Shown piece by piece: positions 26,144 to 33,900 of a DNA stretch of 64,000 nucleotides. Position numbers and translations under genes: made by a program. Below the pieces are notes generated by a model. The model was not told the DNA's origin, made no database searches, and saw nothing but the letters and a program-made list of their open reading frames with translations. Source of the stretch: Lachnospiraceae bacterium. Its GTDB lineage: Bacteria; Bacillota; Clostridia; Lachnospirales; Lachnospiraceae. The stretch's first letter is position 1. The number at the start of each line of letters is the position of its first letter. The stretch spans positions 43,623 to 107,622 of the forward strand of contig VSNM01000011.1 in assembly GCA_009774245.1 (NCBI GenBank), given 5' to 3'.

Positions 26144-26920
26144 ATGACAAACGATTACATGTTCCGCGCCGTCCTGCAAAAGAACACCAAAGTCCTTAAA
26201 GGGTTAATTGGCGCGCTTTTGCATCTCGACCCCGAATCCATTGAGGTTGAGATCACTAATCCGATCATCCTCGGTAAATCTTTCGAAAACAAGGATATGA
26301 TCCTGGATATCAATGTCATCATCAACGGTCAGACACGCCTCAACCTCGAGATGCAGATTGTCAACTACCACAACTGGAAGGAACGCTCCCTGTCCTATCT
26401 GTGCCGTTCTTTTGACAATGTATACAAGGGCGATGACTATATCAAGGCTATTCCTGTGATCCAGATCAGTTTCCTTGACTTTGACCTGTTTCCGGAAAAC
26501 CCAGAATTCTATGCAACCTACATGATGAAAAATATAAAAAACGATATAATATATACTGACAAAATGCACCTGTCTGTGATAGAATTAAACCATACCGAAC
26601 TGGCAACCGACGAGGACCGCCGCTACGGGATTGATCAGTGGGTAACATTTTTTAAAACCAAAACATGGAAGGAGCTGAAAGCTATGACCGCTACAAACCA
26701 ATATATGGAAGCTGCTGCTGATACCATCTTCGAGCTTAGCTCAGATGAAAACATCAGGGAGCTCTGCAGGCGCCGCGCCGATTACGAAGCCTACGAGCGG
26801 TACAATGCAGCGGAACACGCCCGCAAGGACGATCTGATCACCAGACAGGCTGCCGAACTTGTTCAAAAGGACTCTGAAATTGCAAGACTGCAGGCACTAC
26901 TCAGCCAGACACAGCAATAA
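26144..26920 (+). CDS. Rpn-family / PD-(D/E)XK nuclease, N terminus frameshifted
   Basis: The 258-residue protein has the PDDEXK core (DMILDINVIIN, LNLEMQIVNY) of Rpn recombination-promoting nucleases and a C-terminal coiled-coil-like tail. A good AGGAGG precedes an earlier ATG at 26085 that encodes MSNNNIYHSSIPQTEISAIT and then stops at TGA, overlapping the present ATG as ATGA. Relatives have the two parts continuous, so a five-base insertion (TGACA) probably broke the frame. Re-initiation could still produce nearly full-length protein. It is monocistronic. Confidence 0.75.
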   Translation: MTNDYMFRAVLQKNTKVLKGLIGALLHLDPESIEVEITNPIILGKSFENKDMILDINVIINGQTRLNLEMQIVNYHNWKERSLSYLCRSFDNVYKGDDYIKAIPVIQISFLDFDLFPENPEFYATYMMKNIKNDIIYTDKMHLSVIELNHTELATDEDRRYGIDQWVTFFKTKTWKELKAMTATNQYMEAAADTIFELSSDENIRELCRRRADYEAYERYNAAEHARKDDLITRQAAELVQKDSEIARLQALLSQTQQ

Positions 26921-26981
26921 GCCATATAATGATTCAAATCCAAGATTTGTGCAAAAATTCGCGCTTAGAAAATAAAGCGAA

Positions 26982-27011
26982 AAAGGCAACTGCGTTTACG
27001 CAGTTGCCTTT
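26982..27011. terminator. Bidirectional terminator
   Basis: A 13-bp perfect stem AAAGGCAACTGCG / CGCAGTTGCCTTT with a four-base loop lies between the convergent Rpn gene and the disrupted zinc-ribbon gene. Confidence 0.85.
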
Positions 27012-27044
27012 ACACTTTAATCCGGCAAAATATATCTTATGTTA

Positions 27045-27433
27045 TCAGTATGTCCACGGCGCAATGTCCAAGTGCGTTCCCAGTTTGCACGAAAGAGCGT
27101 ATCTTTCATCGTCATAGTACTGCTCAACGCCATCTTCAACGCCGCTATTAGGATAGCCATCAAACGCATAAACGATCCAGCCGTCATCCTCTCTGGTATA
27201 CCCCAAATGCCGCTGCCCCATGCCTCGATTATATTCATATAGGAAAATGCAGCGGCAATTTATACCTCCGGCATTTCTTTTAATGGGCTGGATTTCGGGA
27301 CGCGCGGCTGTATCATTCGCAGCATTGTCAACTGATTGTTTTTCATACAATTTCTACAATACAGCGATGGCAGCCGATTTCCTTCCTTCACAGATACTTT
27401 CGTCCTGCACTTTGGACATATATATTCTGACAT
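27045..27433 (-). pseudogene. Zinc-ribbon protein gene split by a frameshift
   Basis: An ATG at 27433 with GAGGGG upstream opens a frame encoding MSEYICPKCRTKV and YCRNCMKNN (a CxxC...CxxC zinc ribbon), which ends after 57 codons at 27260. A second frame overlapping by about 90 bases continues with ..FLYEYNRGMGQRHLGYT and DGWIVYAFDGYPNSG to 27045. Together they would make a protein of about 128 residues, so a +1 frameshift near 27260-27280 is likely. Two overlapping small genes are less likely. The family is not recognised. Confidence 0.5.
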
Positions 27434-27527
27434 AGATTTCCCCTCTTGCACGTTTCATTTGTAAAAACAACTATTTTCATCTATTATATACCCAAAATCC
27501 GCATTTCTCAATCTGTTTCTTAATAAA

Positions 27528-28808
27528 CTACAAAGACCTATATTTCTTCCAGCTGCACACAATATAAATTACAGTCGCCATAACCGTAAACCCTAATGTG
27601 GCGGTCGGCATCCATGGGTAGCGCGTTTTCCACGTCATCATATCCCAACAAGTGCCCTTCATAATCATCCAGATCGGGAGCGTAATGTAAAAGAGAAAAC
27701 GGCGTTTCAGGGTGTAGCCCGCCACCGCCATAAGTCCACAGCATAGGATCTTCACGATACAGGCATACCCTTTGGAGAAATCCGGGACAAAGCTCACAAG
27801 TGCGATTCCAAGCAAAACCAGCGGCAGAATATTCAGGATGATAAAAAGGGAGCCGCCATCCTGGTGCATTATAAACAAAAGAAGCGGAACCAGAATACTC
27901 ATGGCGGCTGCGATAACCGACTGGAAAGAGCTTTTGCAGCGGGCGGAAAAGAACAGCGAAATCGTCCCCATCTCCGTCATTCCCAAAAAGCTGGAAAAGA
28001 CAAAATAACAGAGAATCTCCTTCATGTAAGCTGTCGAGGGGTTCCGATAGTTATTCCAATCAATGATATGACTATCTTCCATCACCTGACCGTAGAGACA
28101 GTCCAGTCCGTCCAGTCCAAACACGCACCACGAGAGTATGAGATCCAATAGTACCATAACAACATACGCTCCGACCACAACCGTCATTCCTGCCGCGATT
28201 TTGGCAATAATGTCTTTTGATGCCCCCTCTTTTGTGGTAAACAGGATCTGCCGCGTGTTGGCAGCGCTCTCCTCGGAGAAAACAGGCGATAACGCAAGCA
28301 GTACCAGCGCCAGTCCCAGGATATTTCCGACCTCCATCACCTCCGTGAACACCTTCCAGCCATAGGCGTACTCTAACAGGAGCGTTTTCCCTGTCGCGGC
28401 GCACGCCTTTCCAAGCTCCGTCTCCGCGATCGGATAGACACATGTTCCCACATGATAATCGTTAATGCCATGAAAATATCCGTCGGAAAATCCATGCATG
28501 ACAAAATCATTCAGATAATTTTTGTCCAGAAATGTATTGACATGCTCCGATACCCCGCTCGGAAATCCGTATTTTTCGACAATCTGCGCCACCTTTTCGT
28601 CCGTGAGCGCGCCCTGAAATGCCTCCGTAATCTCCCGATCCATCTTCACCGCCTGATATCCCGTATACTTCACACCGTTTATCGTCGATTCCGCACCGAT
28701 GACATGGCTCCAGAAGTACAGCAGAAATATCGCAAGCGACGCCAGCACACTGAAAAGAAACAGTTTTTTGGAGCAGATCTTATATAATTCCATCTTGTAT
28801 AGTCTCAT
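27528..28808 (-). CDS. ABC-2 family permease
   Basis: The ATG at 28808 (GGAGG 6 bases upstream) yields 426 residues. One helix is at the N terminus (about 13-34), then a ~140-residue extracytoplasmic loop and five or six helices. The start MRLYKMELYKICSKK is typical of ABC-2 permeases. It follows the ATPase gene at 28880 and is the last gene of the sigma factor/ABC operon. The substrate is unknown. Confidence 0.8.
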   Translation of the reverse strand: MRLYKMELYKICSKKLFLFSVLASLAIFLLYFWSHVIGAESTINGVKYTGYQAVKMDREITEAFQGALTDEKVAQIVEKYGFPSGVSEHVNTFLDKNYLNDFVMHGFSDGYFHGINDYHVGTCVYPIAETELGKACAATGKTLLLEYAYGWKVFTEVMEVGNILGLALVLLALSPVFSEESAANTRQILFTTKEGASKDIIAKIAAGMTVVVGAYVVMVLLDLILSWCVFGLDGLDCLYGQVMEDSHIIDWNNYRNPSTAYMKEILCYFVFSSFLGMTEMGTISLFFSARCKSSFQSVIAAAMSILVPLLLFIMHQDGGSLFIILNILPLVLLGIALVSFVPDFSKGYACIVKILCCGLMAVAGYTLKRRFLFYITLPIWMIMKGTCWDMMTWKTRYPWMPTATLGFTVMATVIYIVCSWKKYRSL

Positions 28809-28879
28809 TTGAATCCTCCATTCTCGAAGCGTTATTCCAACACACAAATGACAGCATTGTCACAATTTATTCACCATTC

Positions 28880-29815
28880 TCAAATATAATAATACAGATA
28901 CGCATCCTCCAGGACAGGCTCCACCGCCACCGCGTCTGGGTGGGGCTTATCCCTTGACACAATCCGAAGCTCTACCCATTCCCCATTGCCTGTTTCCTGA
29001 ACACTCCCAATATGTTCCTTCTGATTTTTTCCAGGATCACTCCCAATATAATTCCTGAGATTGCTCACCGCATATGCCGCGTTGAGCTCATCCGCCGTTT
29101 TCGCAGGCACGACACAGTTCCACACACAGCCCGCAACCGGCTCCAAAATCTGCGTCGGCGTTCCCGACTGAATCAATTGCCCATGCTTCATAATCAGAAT
29201 CTTGTCAGCAATATATTCCACATCGGAAACAATATGCGTTGACAAAATCACGATTCTGTTTTTCCCCAGCGCGCTGATGATATTCCGAAAACGGACGCGT
29301 TCCCTGGGATCAAGCCCTGCTGTCGGCTCGTCGAGTATCAGGATCTTCGGCTCGTTCAAAAGCGCCTGTGCAATGCCAATCCGCCGCAGCATTCCGCCTG
29401 AAAAAGTCTTTAGCTTTTTATTTCGCTCCTCAGTCAGCCCCACCATTTCCAACAGACGGTCAATCCGCACCTTCGCGGCGTGCGGCGATATCGCTTTCAA
29501 CGCGGCGATATAGTTCAGGAAACGCACTGCGCTGAACTCCTTATAGTACCCGAAATCCTGCGGCAGATACCCCAGCAGGTTCCGGTATGTCCCGCCGAGC
29601 TGTCCGATCGGTACGCCGTCGCAGGTAATCTGCCCCTGCGTGGGCTTGAGAATACCGACGATCATGCGCATCAGTGTTGTCTTTCCCGCGCCATTTTCGC
29701 CGAGCAGCCCGTACACACCATGTCCAAATTCCGCTGTCAGACACTGCACCGCACGCTTCTCCTGCTTTTTGTTTCCATATGTCTTTTCCAGTTCCGTCAC
29801 TTCTAATCTGCACAT
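28880..29815 (-). CDS. ABC transporter ATP-binding protein
   Basis: The 311-residue ATPase has Walker A GENGAGKTT, Q-loop YLPQDFG, signature FSGGMLRRIGIA, Walker B ILILDEPTAGLDP and switch LSTHIVSD. A C-terminal extension of ~90 residues follows. Its start overlaps the upstream membrane-protein gene by 13 bases. With the permease downstream it forms an exporter controlled by the adjacent ECF sigma gene. Confidence 0.9.
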   Translation of the reverse strand: MCRLEVTELEKTYGNKKQEKRAVQCLTAEFGHGVYGLLGENGAGKTTLMRMIVGILKPTQGQITCDGVPIGQLGGTYRNLLGYLPQDFGYYKEFSAVRFLNYIAALKAISPHAAKVRIDRLLEMVGLTEERNKKLKTFSGGMLRRIGIAQALLNEPKILILDEPTAGLDPRERVRFRNIISALGKNRIVILSTHIVSDVEYIADKILIMKHGQLIQSGTPTQILEPVAGCVWNCVVPAKTADELNAAYAVSNLRNYIGSDPGKNQKEHIGSVQETGNGEWVELRIVSRDKPHPDAVAVEPVLEDAYLYYYI

Positions 29816-30585
29816 AATATTTCCCCCTTATCCAGTGCATTAAAAAATCTCCTGACCTGCACCGCCAGCATGCCAATCCCTGCCATCAATGCCACACCCC
29901 AGAACGCAAGCGCCGACGCCTCGTACAAGTCCGGAATCGACGCCAGCACGCCCCAGAACAGCGCCGAAAAGATACCGACCGCAACAAGCAGCAGCAGGTT
30001 TCGCCGCCCAATCTCCATGAGCATCACGGTCATACAGGTACATTCTGTAAACACAAACGGAACCAGGATAAAAAGCACCGTCCGCATGAAATCCAGATGA
30101 TAATTCAGGTTGGCGGACACCGTTGCGAGCATCAGCGCCACGAGACTGACCACGCCCGAGTAGACCATTTGAAATGCCGCAAGCTGGCGCACATTAAAAT
30201 AACAGCTCTCCCCCAGCTCGGTCATTCCCGAGAAAAATAGATTTCCCACCTCGAACAGCGACAATGCCCCCAGAGCGCCTGAAACAATCATGGAAATCTG
30301 CCCCCACTGCCGACAGCTCCCCAGAAAAATAATTCCCAGACAGACCATGAGATGAATCGCCAGGATGGTCTTGTCCATGTAATAAATCTGCGATTTCAAT
30401 ATGCGGGCCTTTACTCGAACTTTTGTTCGAAAATCATTTTCTGGCGGTAAAGCAGACTGTTCAGTTTGAGTCAGCCTGATCTGTTCTATGTGTGCAAAGG
30501 TTTCCTGTTTTTTGGCGCTGTCAATCCTGACACTCTTGTTAACTCTGTGAAATAACTCCCTGATATCATCGTATTTATCAGCCAT
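29803..30585 (-). CDS. Membrane protein between ECF sigma and ABC genes, possible anti-sigma
   Basis: The 260-residue protein has a ~95-residue soluble N terminus (KYDDIRELFHRVNKSVRID) followed by six predicted helices. It overlaps the sigma factor gene by eight bases upstream and the ATPase gene by 13 bases downstream, so translation is coupled. Its position directly after an ECF sigma factor, with a cytoplasmic N terminus ahead of membrane helices, suits an anti-sigma factor, but no zinc-binding anti-sigma motif is visible. Confidence 0.6.
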   Translation of the reverse strand: MADKYDDIRELFHRVNKSVRIDSAKKQETFAHIEQIRLTQTEQSALPPENDFRTKVRVKARILKSQIYYMDKTILAIHLMVCLGIIFLGSCRQWGQISMIVSGALGALSLFEVGNLFFSGMTELGESCYFNVRQLAAFQMVYSGVVSLVALMLATVSANLNYHLDFMRTVLFILVPFVFTECTCMTVMLMEIGRRNLLLLVAVGIFSALFWGVLASIPDLYEASALAFWGVALMAGIGMLAVQVRRFFNALDKGEILCAD

Positions 30586-31099
30586 AATACCCCCTCATTT
30601 TTTTCCGAATCCCGTCGATTCCCAGACGGAAACGCGATTTTGCCGTCGATGTACTGCACCCTGTAATTTTGGCAATATCGCCAAATTTCAGCCCGTCATG
30701 GATTCTCAGGATCACAATCTCCCGCTGTTCCTGCGGTACACTCTGCAGCAGCTCCCGCAGAAACAGTTCATTGTCGCAGTCCTCGATCGTCCTTCCATAA
30801 TCTGTGTGTACCTGGACTGTATCCTCTGCCTCATCGAGAGAAAACGTGTTTTCCCTCTGTGCCGCCAGGCCGCGGAAATAGTCACAGCACAGATTGCGCG
30901 CGATCATGATGAGATATCCCTTCAGATTTCTGTGACTGCAGGTGTCTGCGTATTTCAGATACCTTAAAAATACCTCCTGCGCAATATCATAGGAATCTGT
31001 CTCGTTTCCCGTATAGTAACGGCAGAAACGGTAGATGTCATCATAATATTTCTCAACCGCCGCCTGGACGATCGTCTGCCTGTCTCTCTGATCAATCAT
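30578..31099 (-). CDS. ECF-type RNA polymerase sigma factor
   Basis: The 173-residue sigma factor has region 2 (DDIYRFCRYYTGNE, DIAQEVFLRYLKY, LIMIARNLCCDYFR) and region 4 (VPQEQREIVILRIHDGLKFGDIAKITGCS.STAKSR). It heads the four-gene sigma/membrane protein/ABC operon on the minus strand and probably activates it in response to envelope stress. Confidence 0.9.
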   Translation of the reverse strand: MIDQRDRQTIVQAAVEKYYDDIYRFCRYYTGNETDSYDIAQEVFLRYLKYADTCSHRNLKGYLIMIARNLCCDYFRGLAAQRENTFSLDEAEDTVQVHTDYGRTIEDCDNELFLRELLQSVPQEQREIVILRIHDGLKFGDIAKITGCSTSTAKSRFRLGIDGIRKKMRGYYG

Positions 31100-31226
31100 T
31101 TGTCACCCCTGCAAGGAAATTGGTTTCGGACATATGCCACAGTTGCCCGGCATATGATCTTTGTATCAATACATTATATAAGACTGTTTTTGTTTCAAAA
31201 AAGATCAGCCTTTTTATATTTTTAAA

Positions 31227-31320
31227 TCGAGTAGGGGAATGCTCTTCTCCACTACTCGCCGCGCGGAGCGCACGTTGCGCGAGCAACAATTTCATCTGTG
31301 CGCCCCTGTGCATAGAAAAA
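31227..31320. repeat. Two-hairpin repeat R1, copy B
   Basis: A ~94-bp sequence starting TCGAGTAGGGGAATG. It forms one hairpin (CGAGTAG / CTACTCG) and a second GC-rich one (GCGCAC / GTGCGC) and ends GTGCATAGAAAAA. It is similar to copies at 33513 and 39897. It lies immediately beyond the terminator of the small gene at 31359, on the minus strand. Confidence 0.75.
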
Positions 31321-31345
31321 AGGGCGTCTGATACAACACCCTTTT
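31318..31345 (-). terminator. Terminator of the tRNA-like/DUF2828 operon
   Basis: In minus-strand direction AAAAGGGTGT pairs with ACGCCCTTTT (10 bp, one G-U) followed by a T6 tract. It lies 14 bp after the stop of the 63-residue gene and ends the unit that begins at the promoter near 34030. Confidence 0.8.
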
Positions 31346-31358
31346 GACTATTTTGCTC

Positions 31359-31550
31359 TTAACTTTTGATTTTATCCAATTCTGTGATATTTACTCCCGC
31401 CGCGGCAAGTATTACTTTCAGCTCGATATAACGATCATACATCATATTATATGTGTTCGTATCGTTGTTCTCTTTTGCCGATAACATCCAATTCTGCAAT
31501 CGTGAAAATTCAACAACAGAATCTTTTACTATATCAGACATACTTAGCAC
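31359..31550 (-). CDS. 63-residue protein of the DUF2828 operon
   Basis: A GTG start lies seven bases after AGGAGG, the best ribosome site in this operon. An in-frame ATG three codons later is less well placed. The protein (MSDIVKDSVVEFSRLQNW, then NMMYDRYIELKVILAAAG and a C-terminal ITELDKIKS) is predicted to be two amphipathic helices. I do not recognise a named family. It begins 40 bp after the DUF2828 stop and precedes the shared terminator, so it is probably a functional partner. Confidence 0.72.
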   Translation of the reverse strand: MLSMSDIVKDSVVEFSRLQNWMLSAKENNDTNTYNMMYDRYIELKVILAAAGVNITELDKIKS

Positions 31551-31589
31551 ATACTCACCTCCTGACTCTGAAAATGTATTATTAAATTA

Positions 31590-33134
31590 TTATATATTCA
31601 TTACCGCCTCTTCCACCGCATCATACCTCGGCACCATAAGCTGCTCCATGAGCGCCTTGTACGGATCGAGTTCATTGCTGAGCACCATCTTTGCGATCGT
31701 GGGCGAGAAACCGCTTACCAGAGCCACGCCAAGCGCATTCTCCCTGATCGGGATTGTATTTGTCCTGCTGCAGATGTTCCAGAATACCAGCCTCGGCAGA
31801 CGATAGCCGCGCGCCGCGTATTTTCTGGCAAACGTGTCAAACAATTTCTCGTTGGGGGATACCCAGTTTCCATTGACATTGCTTCTGGTCGCCGTGTCAA
31901 ATTCCATATCTGACAAAATCAGCAGATTGGAAGGAAGCTCCTTCTGCGGCATACGGTACTTTACCGCCGTATTCAGGATCAGGTCAAACACCGCCTCAAT
32001 GTTGGTATTCGCCACCTCGTTGTGACTCATGGCGATTTCGATCTTGTCATGGAGCGTCCTGCCTTTTGACAGGTCTACAAACTGCGGCGTCTGGCTGAAT
32101 GTGATGTAGGTGTCCCGAAACTGCCCTGTGCAGTGCTCTGCAAAATAGATCGCGAGCGCGTTTGCCACGTCCAGGCAAGTCACATTTGAACTTCTTCCAA
32201 CTGCGGAATACATACTTCCGGAACCGTCCGCAACGCAAAGTGTATTTCCATTTCCCTGTATGTAATCAGGCAGCGCCTTCCACAATTCCTCCAACGTATC
32301 GTCGAGGGCTTTCAGATTCCACCTGCGATTTGTATCAAAATAAGAATGAACAATGTCGTGTGGATAGAGCACGCCTGCATGAATCGCCTTCTCTCCCTTT
32401 TTCACGGTGCCCAGAAATTCCCTGCGCCGCTCCTCGTCATTGCGCAAAAAAGCCGTGTTGTACACCAGATTTGCCCTTGACGGTACCGCCTCATATTTGA
32501 TGTCAGCCCACCTGCCACTGCTCATCTTCACTTCCACAACGTCCATATACTGTCTGTATGACGACAACATCTGACGATACTGTCTGCTTGTCATGGACAG
32601 CTTTTTTGCCAGCATACGTGCCATTCGCTTCGCGTAGTCTGAGGATGCATTCTCAGATGGCAGCCACTTTGCGCAAAGGCTGATTGAGAGCCCCTTCTCC
32701 CTGTTGACGCCGTCCTCCTCCAACTGTCTGCGAATCATCTCCACAGCTTCATCCGCAAGCGGAGATTCCAACAATGCCACCACGATATCCCACCGTGAAT
32801 ACTCTGGGATCAGCGGCAGCAGGACTTTTGCCGTCTCTGTATGGCTCTGCGCCAGATAGAGCATGATTGTCCGAAACAACCTGCGCTCCCCAAGTCCCCC
32901 GCGCACATCGCCCGCATAAAACAGCCAGCGCATCGCAAGCTTCGGATCTTCATAATACGCCTTCACAAACGTGTCTGCGATCTCCTTTTCAGACGCATTC
33001 CGAAACGAGGAAACGGCAAAATTTAAATCAAGCAGTGCCTTTCCCGTCGTTCTGTAGCCAAGCGCGCCATTTTCGGTCACAGATGTATTATATTCATTGT
33101 TCAACATATTCTTAATATTCTGCATGAATCCCAT
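31590..33134 (-). CDS. DUF2828 / TROVE-like + vWA protein (Ro60-like architecture)
   Basis: The 514-residue protein has an alpha-helical N-terminal part of DUF2828 type (about 1-285; LFYAGDVRGGLGERRLFRT near 71-89 and LIPEYSRWDIVVALLE near 108-123). A C-terminal von Willebrand A domain (about 296-500) follows. The MIDAS metal site is complete: D303-G-S305-G-S307, T377 and D409. TROVE/vWA proteins such as Ro60 bind misfolded RNAs and Y RNAs; DUF2828 is related in fold but its RNA partners are unknown. Five tRNA-like RNAs lie directly upstream on the same strand. A GAAGGGAATC site precedes the ATG. Confidence 0.85.
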   Translation of the reverse strand: MGFMQNIKNMLNNEYNTSVTENGALGYRTTGKALLDLNFAVSSFRNASEKEIADTFVKAYYEDPKLAMRWLFYAGDVRGGLGERRLFRTIMLYLAQSHTETAKVLLPLIPEYSRWDIVVALLESPLADEAVEMIRRQLEEDGVNREKGLSISLCAKWLPSENASSDYAKRMARMLAKKLSMTSRQYRQMLSSYRQYMDVVEVKMSSGRWADIKYEAVPSRANLVYNTAFLRNDEERRREFLGTVKKGEKAIHAGVLYPHDIVHSYFDTNRRWNLKALDDTLEELWKALPDYIQGNGNTLCVADGSGSMYSAVGRSSNVTCLDVANALAIYFAEHCTGQFRDTYITFSQTPQFVDLSKGRTLHDKIEIAMSHNEVANTNIEAVFDLILNTAVKYRMPQKELPSNLLILSDMEFDTATRSNVNGNWVSPNEKLFDTFARKYAARGYRLPRLVFWNICSRTNTIPIRENALGVALVSGFSPTIAKMVLSNELDPYKALMEQLMVPRYDAVEEAVMNI

Positions 33135-33247
33135 TTTGATTCCCTTCTTCTAGTGAACATGGGCACTGCTCTGTTCATCCTGTGCAAGCTGTATCGGTTA
33201 TTTTCTTACAGCTCCTTATATTATTTTCTTTGCTGTACAGTCAGAAA

Positions 33248-33363
33248 TGGGGTTGGCAGGATTCGAACCTGCACAGTCTTCACTACCCTTATAGAATCTT
33301 GCTGCATGAGCTTTTGACAAAGCTCCTTTTCAGTGCTGCCTTTACCATTTTGGCCACAACCCC
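33248..33363 (-). ncRNA. tRNA-like RNA 1 with hairpin insert
   Basis: This 116-nt RNA has a perfect tRNA frame: acceptor GGGGUUG/CAACCCC with discriminator A, U8, a short D arm GCC...GGC with GG in the loop, and T arm GCAGG-UUCGAAU-CCUGC. The anticodon stem CACUG/UAGUG is split by an extra segment with hairpin GAGCUUU-GUCA-AAAGCUC then AUGCAGCAA. Excising 38 nt gives 78 nt, with loop AUAAGGG (formal anticodon AAG) and an 8-nt variable region. CCA is not encoded. It is the last RNA before the DUF2828 gene (113 bp). Confidence 0.8.
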
Positions 33364-33375
33364 ATGGTCAGGAAC

Positions 33376-33495
33376 TGGAACCGACAGGACTTGAACCTGC
33401 AACCTGTGGGTTATCCTCCATATTTAACATTGCTGCATGAGCTTTTGACAAAGCTCCCTTTTTTGCACCGCTCTATCCAGTTGAGCTACGGTTCC
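33376..33495 (-). ncRNA. tRNA-like RNA 2 with hairpin insert
   Basis: 120 nt. Acceptor GGAACCG/CGGUUCC with discriminator A, D arm GCUC-AACUGGAUA-GAGC, T arm GCAGG-UUCAAGU-CCUGU, variable AGGUU. The body resembles Firmicutes tRNA-Arg/Ile. The 5' anticodon strand begins GUG, is interrupted by 46 nt containing the same hairpin (GAGCUUU-GUCA-AAAGCUC, AUGCAGCAA), and resumes as GG. The joined arm is GUGGG-AGGAUAA-CCCAC, a perfect 5-bp stem in a 74-nt tRNA. Position 33 would be G rather than U, so normal decoding is doubtful. CCA is not encoded. Confidence 0.8.
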
Positions 33496-33512
33496 ATAAT
33501 TTATTCAAACAA

Positions 33513-33604
33513 TCGAGTAGGGGAATGACCTTCTCCACTACTTGCTGCGCCGGGCGCATGTTGCGTCAGCAACTAATTTCCTTATGCGCCCGTGTGCATA
33601 AAAA
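33513..33604. repeat. Two-hairpin repeat R1, copy A
   Basis: A ~92-bp copy starting TCGAGTAGGGGAATGACC, with GGGCGCAU / AUGCGCCC forming the second hairpin and ending GTGCATAAAAA. It lies between tRNA-like RNAs 3 and 2, immediately beyond the T5 tract that follows RNA 3 on the minus strand. Confidence 0.75.
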
Positions 33605-33738
33605 TAGGGGCATTCGGAATCGAACCGAAGAATTAGAGGATTTAAAGTCCTTTGATGAAGTTGCTGTAAGAATCTTTGTCAAGATTCTGTTATTCTACAC
33701 CCGTTAAGGGTGCTGCTCTGCCACTGAGCTATGCCCCT
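33605..33738 (-). ncRNA. tRNA-like RNA 3 with two-hairpin insert
   Basis: 134 nt. Acceptor AGGGGCA/UGCCCCU, discriminator A, D arm GCUC-AGUGGCA-GAGC, T arm UUCGG-UUCGAUU-CCGAA. The insert is 61 nt and holds an extra hairpin (CACCC-UUAACG-GGUG) before the conserved one (GAAUCUU-GACA-AAGAUUC, UUACAGCAA). Joining G to AGGA gives stem GAGGA/UCCUC, loop CUUUAAA and exactly 73 nt. The formal anticodon is UUA, which would read the stop codon UAA. Alternatively the CUUAACG loop in the first hairpin could be read as a Leu(UAA)-type arm. A T5 tract follows the 3' end. Confidence 0.78.
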
Positions 33739-33780
33739 AAAAATGATATGAATCGCGCTATAGGTTTTCCGCGCTAAAAA

Positions 33781-33897
33781 CGGGGCTAGCTGGACTCGAA
33801 CCAGCGACAAGGGGATTAACAGTCCGGTTAGAAAATTGCTGCATGAGCTTTTGACAAAGCTCTTTTTTTCCTGCTCTACCAACTGAGCTATAGCCCT
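33781..33897 (-). ncRNA. tRNA-like RNA 4 (tRNA-Asn-like) with hairpin insert
   Basis: 117 nt. Acceptor AGGGCUA/UAGCCCC (A1-C72 mismatch), discriminator G, D arm GCUC-AGUUGGUA-GAGC, T arm GCUGG-UUCGAGU-CCAGC, variable UUGUC. Downstream of the insert the anticodon loop CUGUUAA (GUU, Asn) is intact. The 44-nt insert lies between bases 28 and 29 and holds GAGCUUU-GUCA-AAAGCUC and AUGCAGCAA. The joined stem is GGGGA/UCCCC and the total is exactly 73 nt. This is the clearest case that the segment interrupts an otherwise normal tRNA. CCA is not encoded. Confidence 0.83.
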
Positions 33898-33900
33898 ATT

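Noticed and set aside
31092..31313. 73-codon minus-strand frame across the sigma promoter region
   Set aside because: Its sequence comes from repeat R1 and the upstream of the sigma gene; no start signal.
33181..33247. Sixth tRNA-like member after RNA 1 (GTACAGCAA present)
   Set aside because: The CAGCAA there is not preceded by a 7-bp GWCA hairpin and there is no acceptor helix.
33248..33897. Group I or group II introns in the tRNA-like genes
   Set aside because: Inserts are only 38-61 nt, lacking any catalytic core, and lie in the anticodon stem rather than the loop.
33248..33897. Annotating the four RNAs as ordinary tRNAs
   Set aside because: The insert disrupts the anticodon arm in each; only RNA 4 shows a normal anticodon loop, so they are listed as tRNA-like ncRNA.
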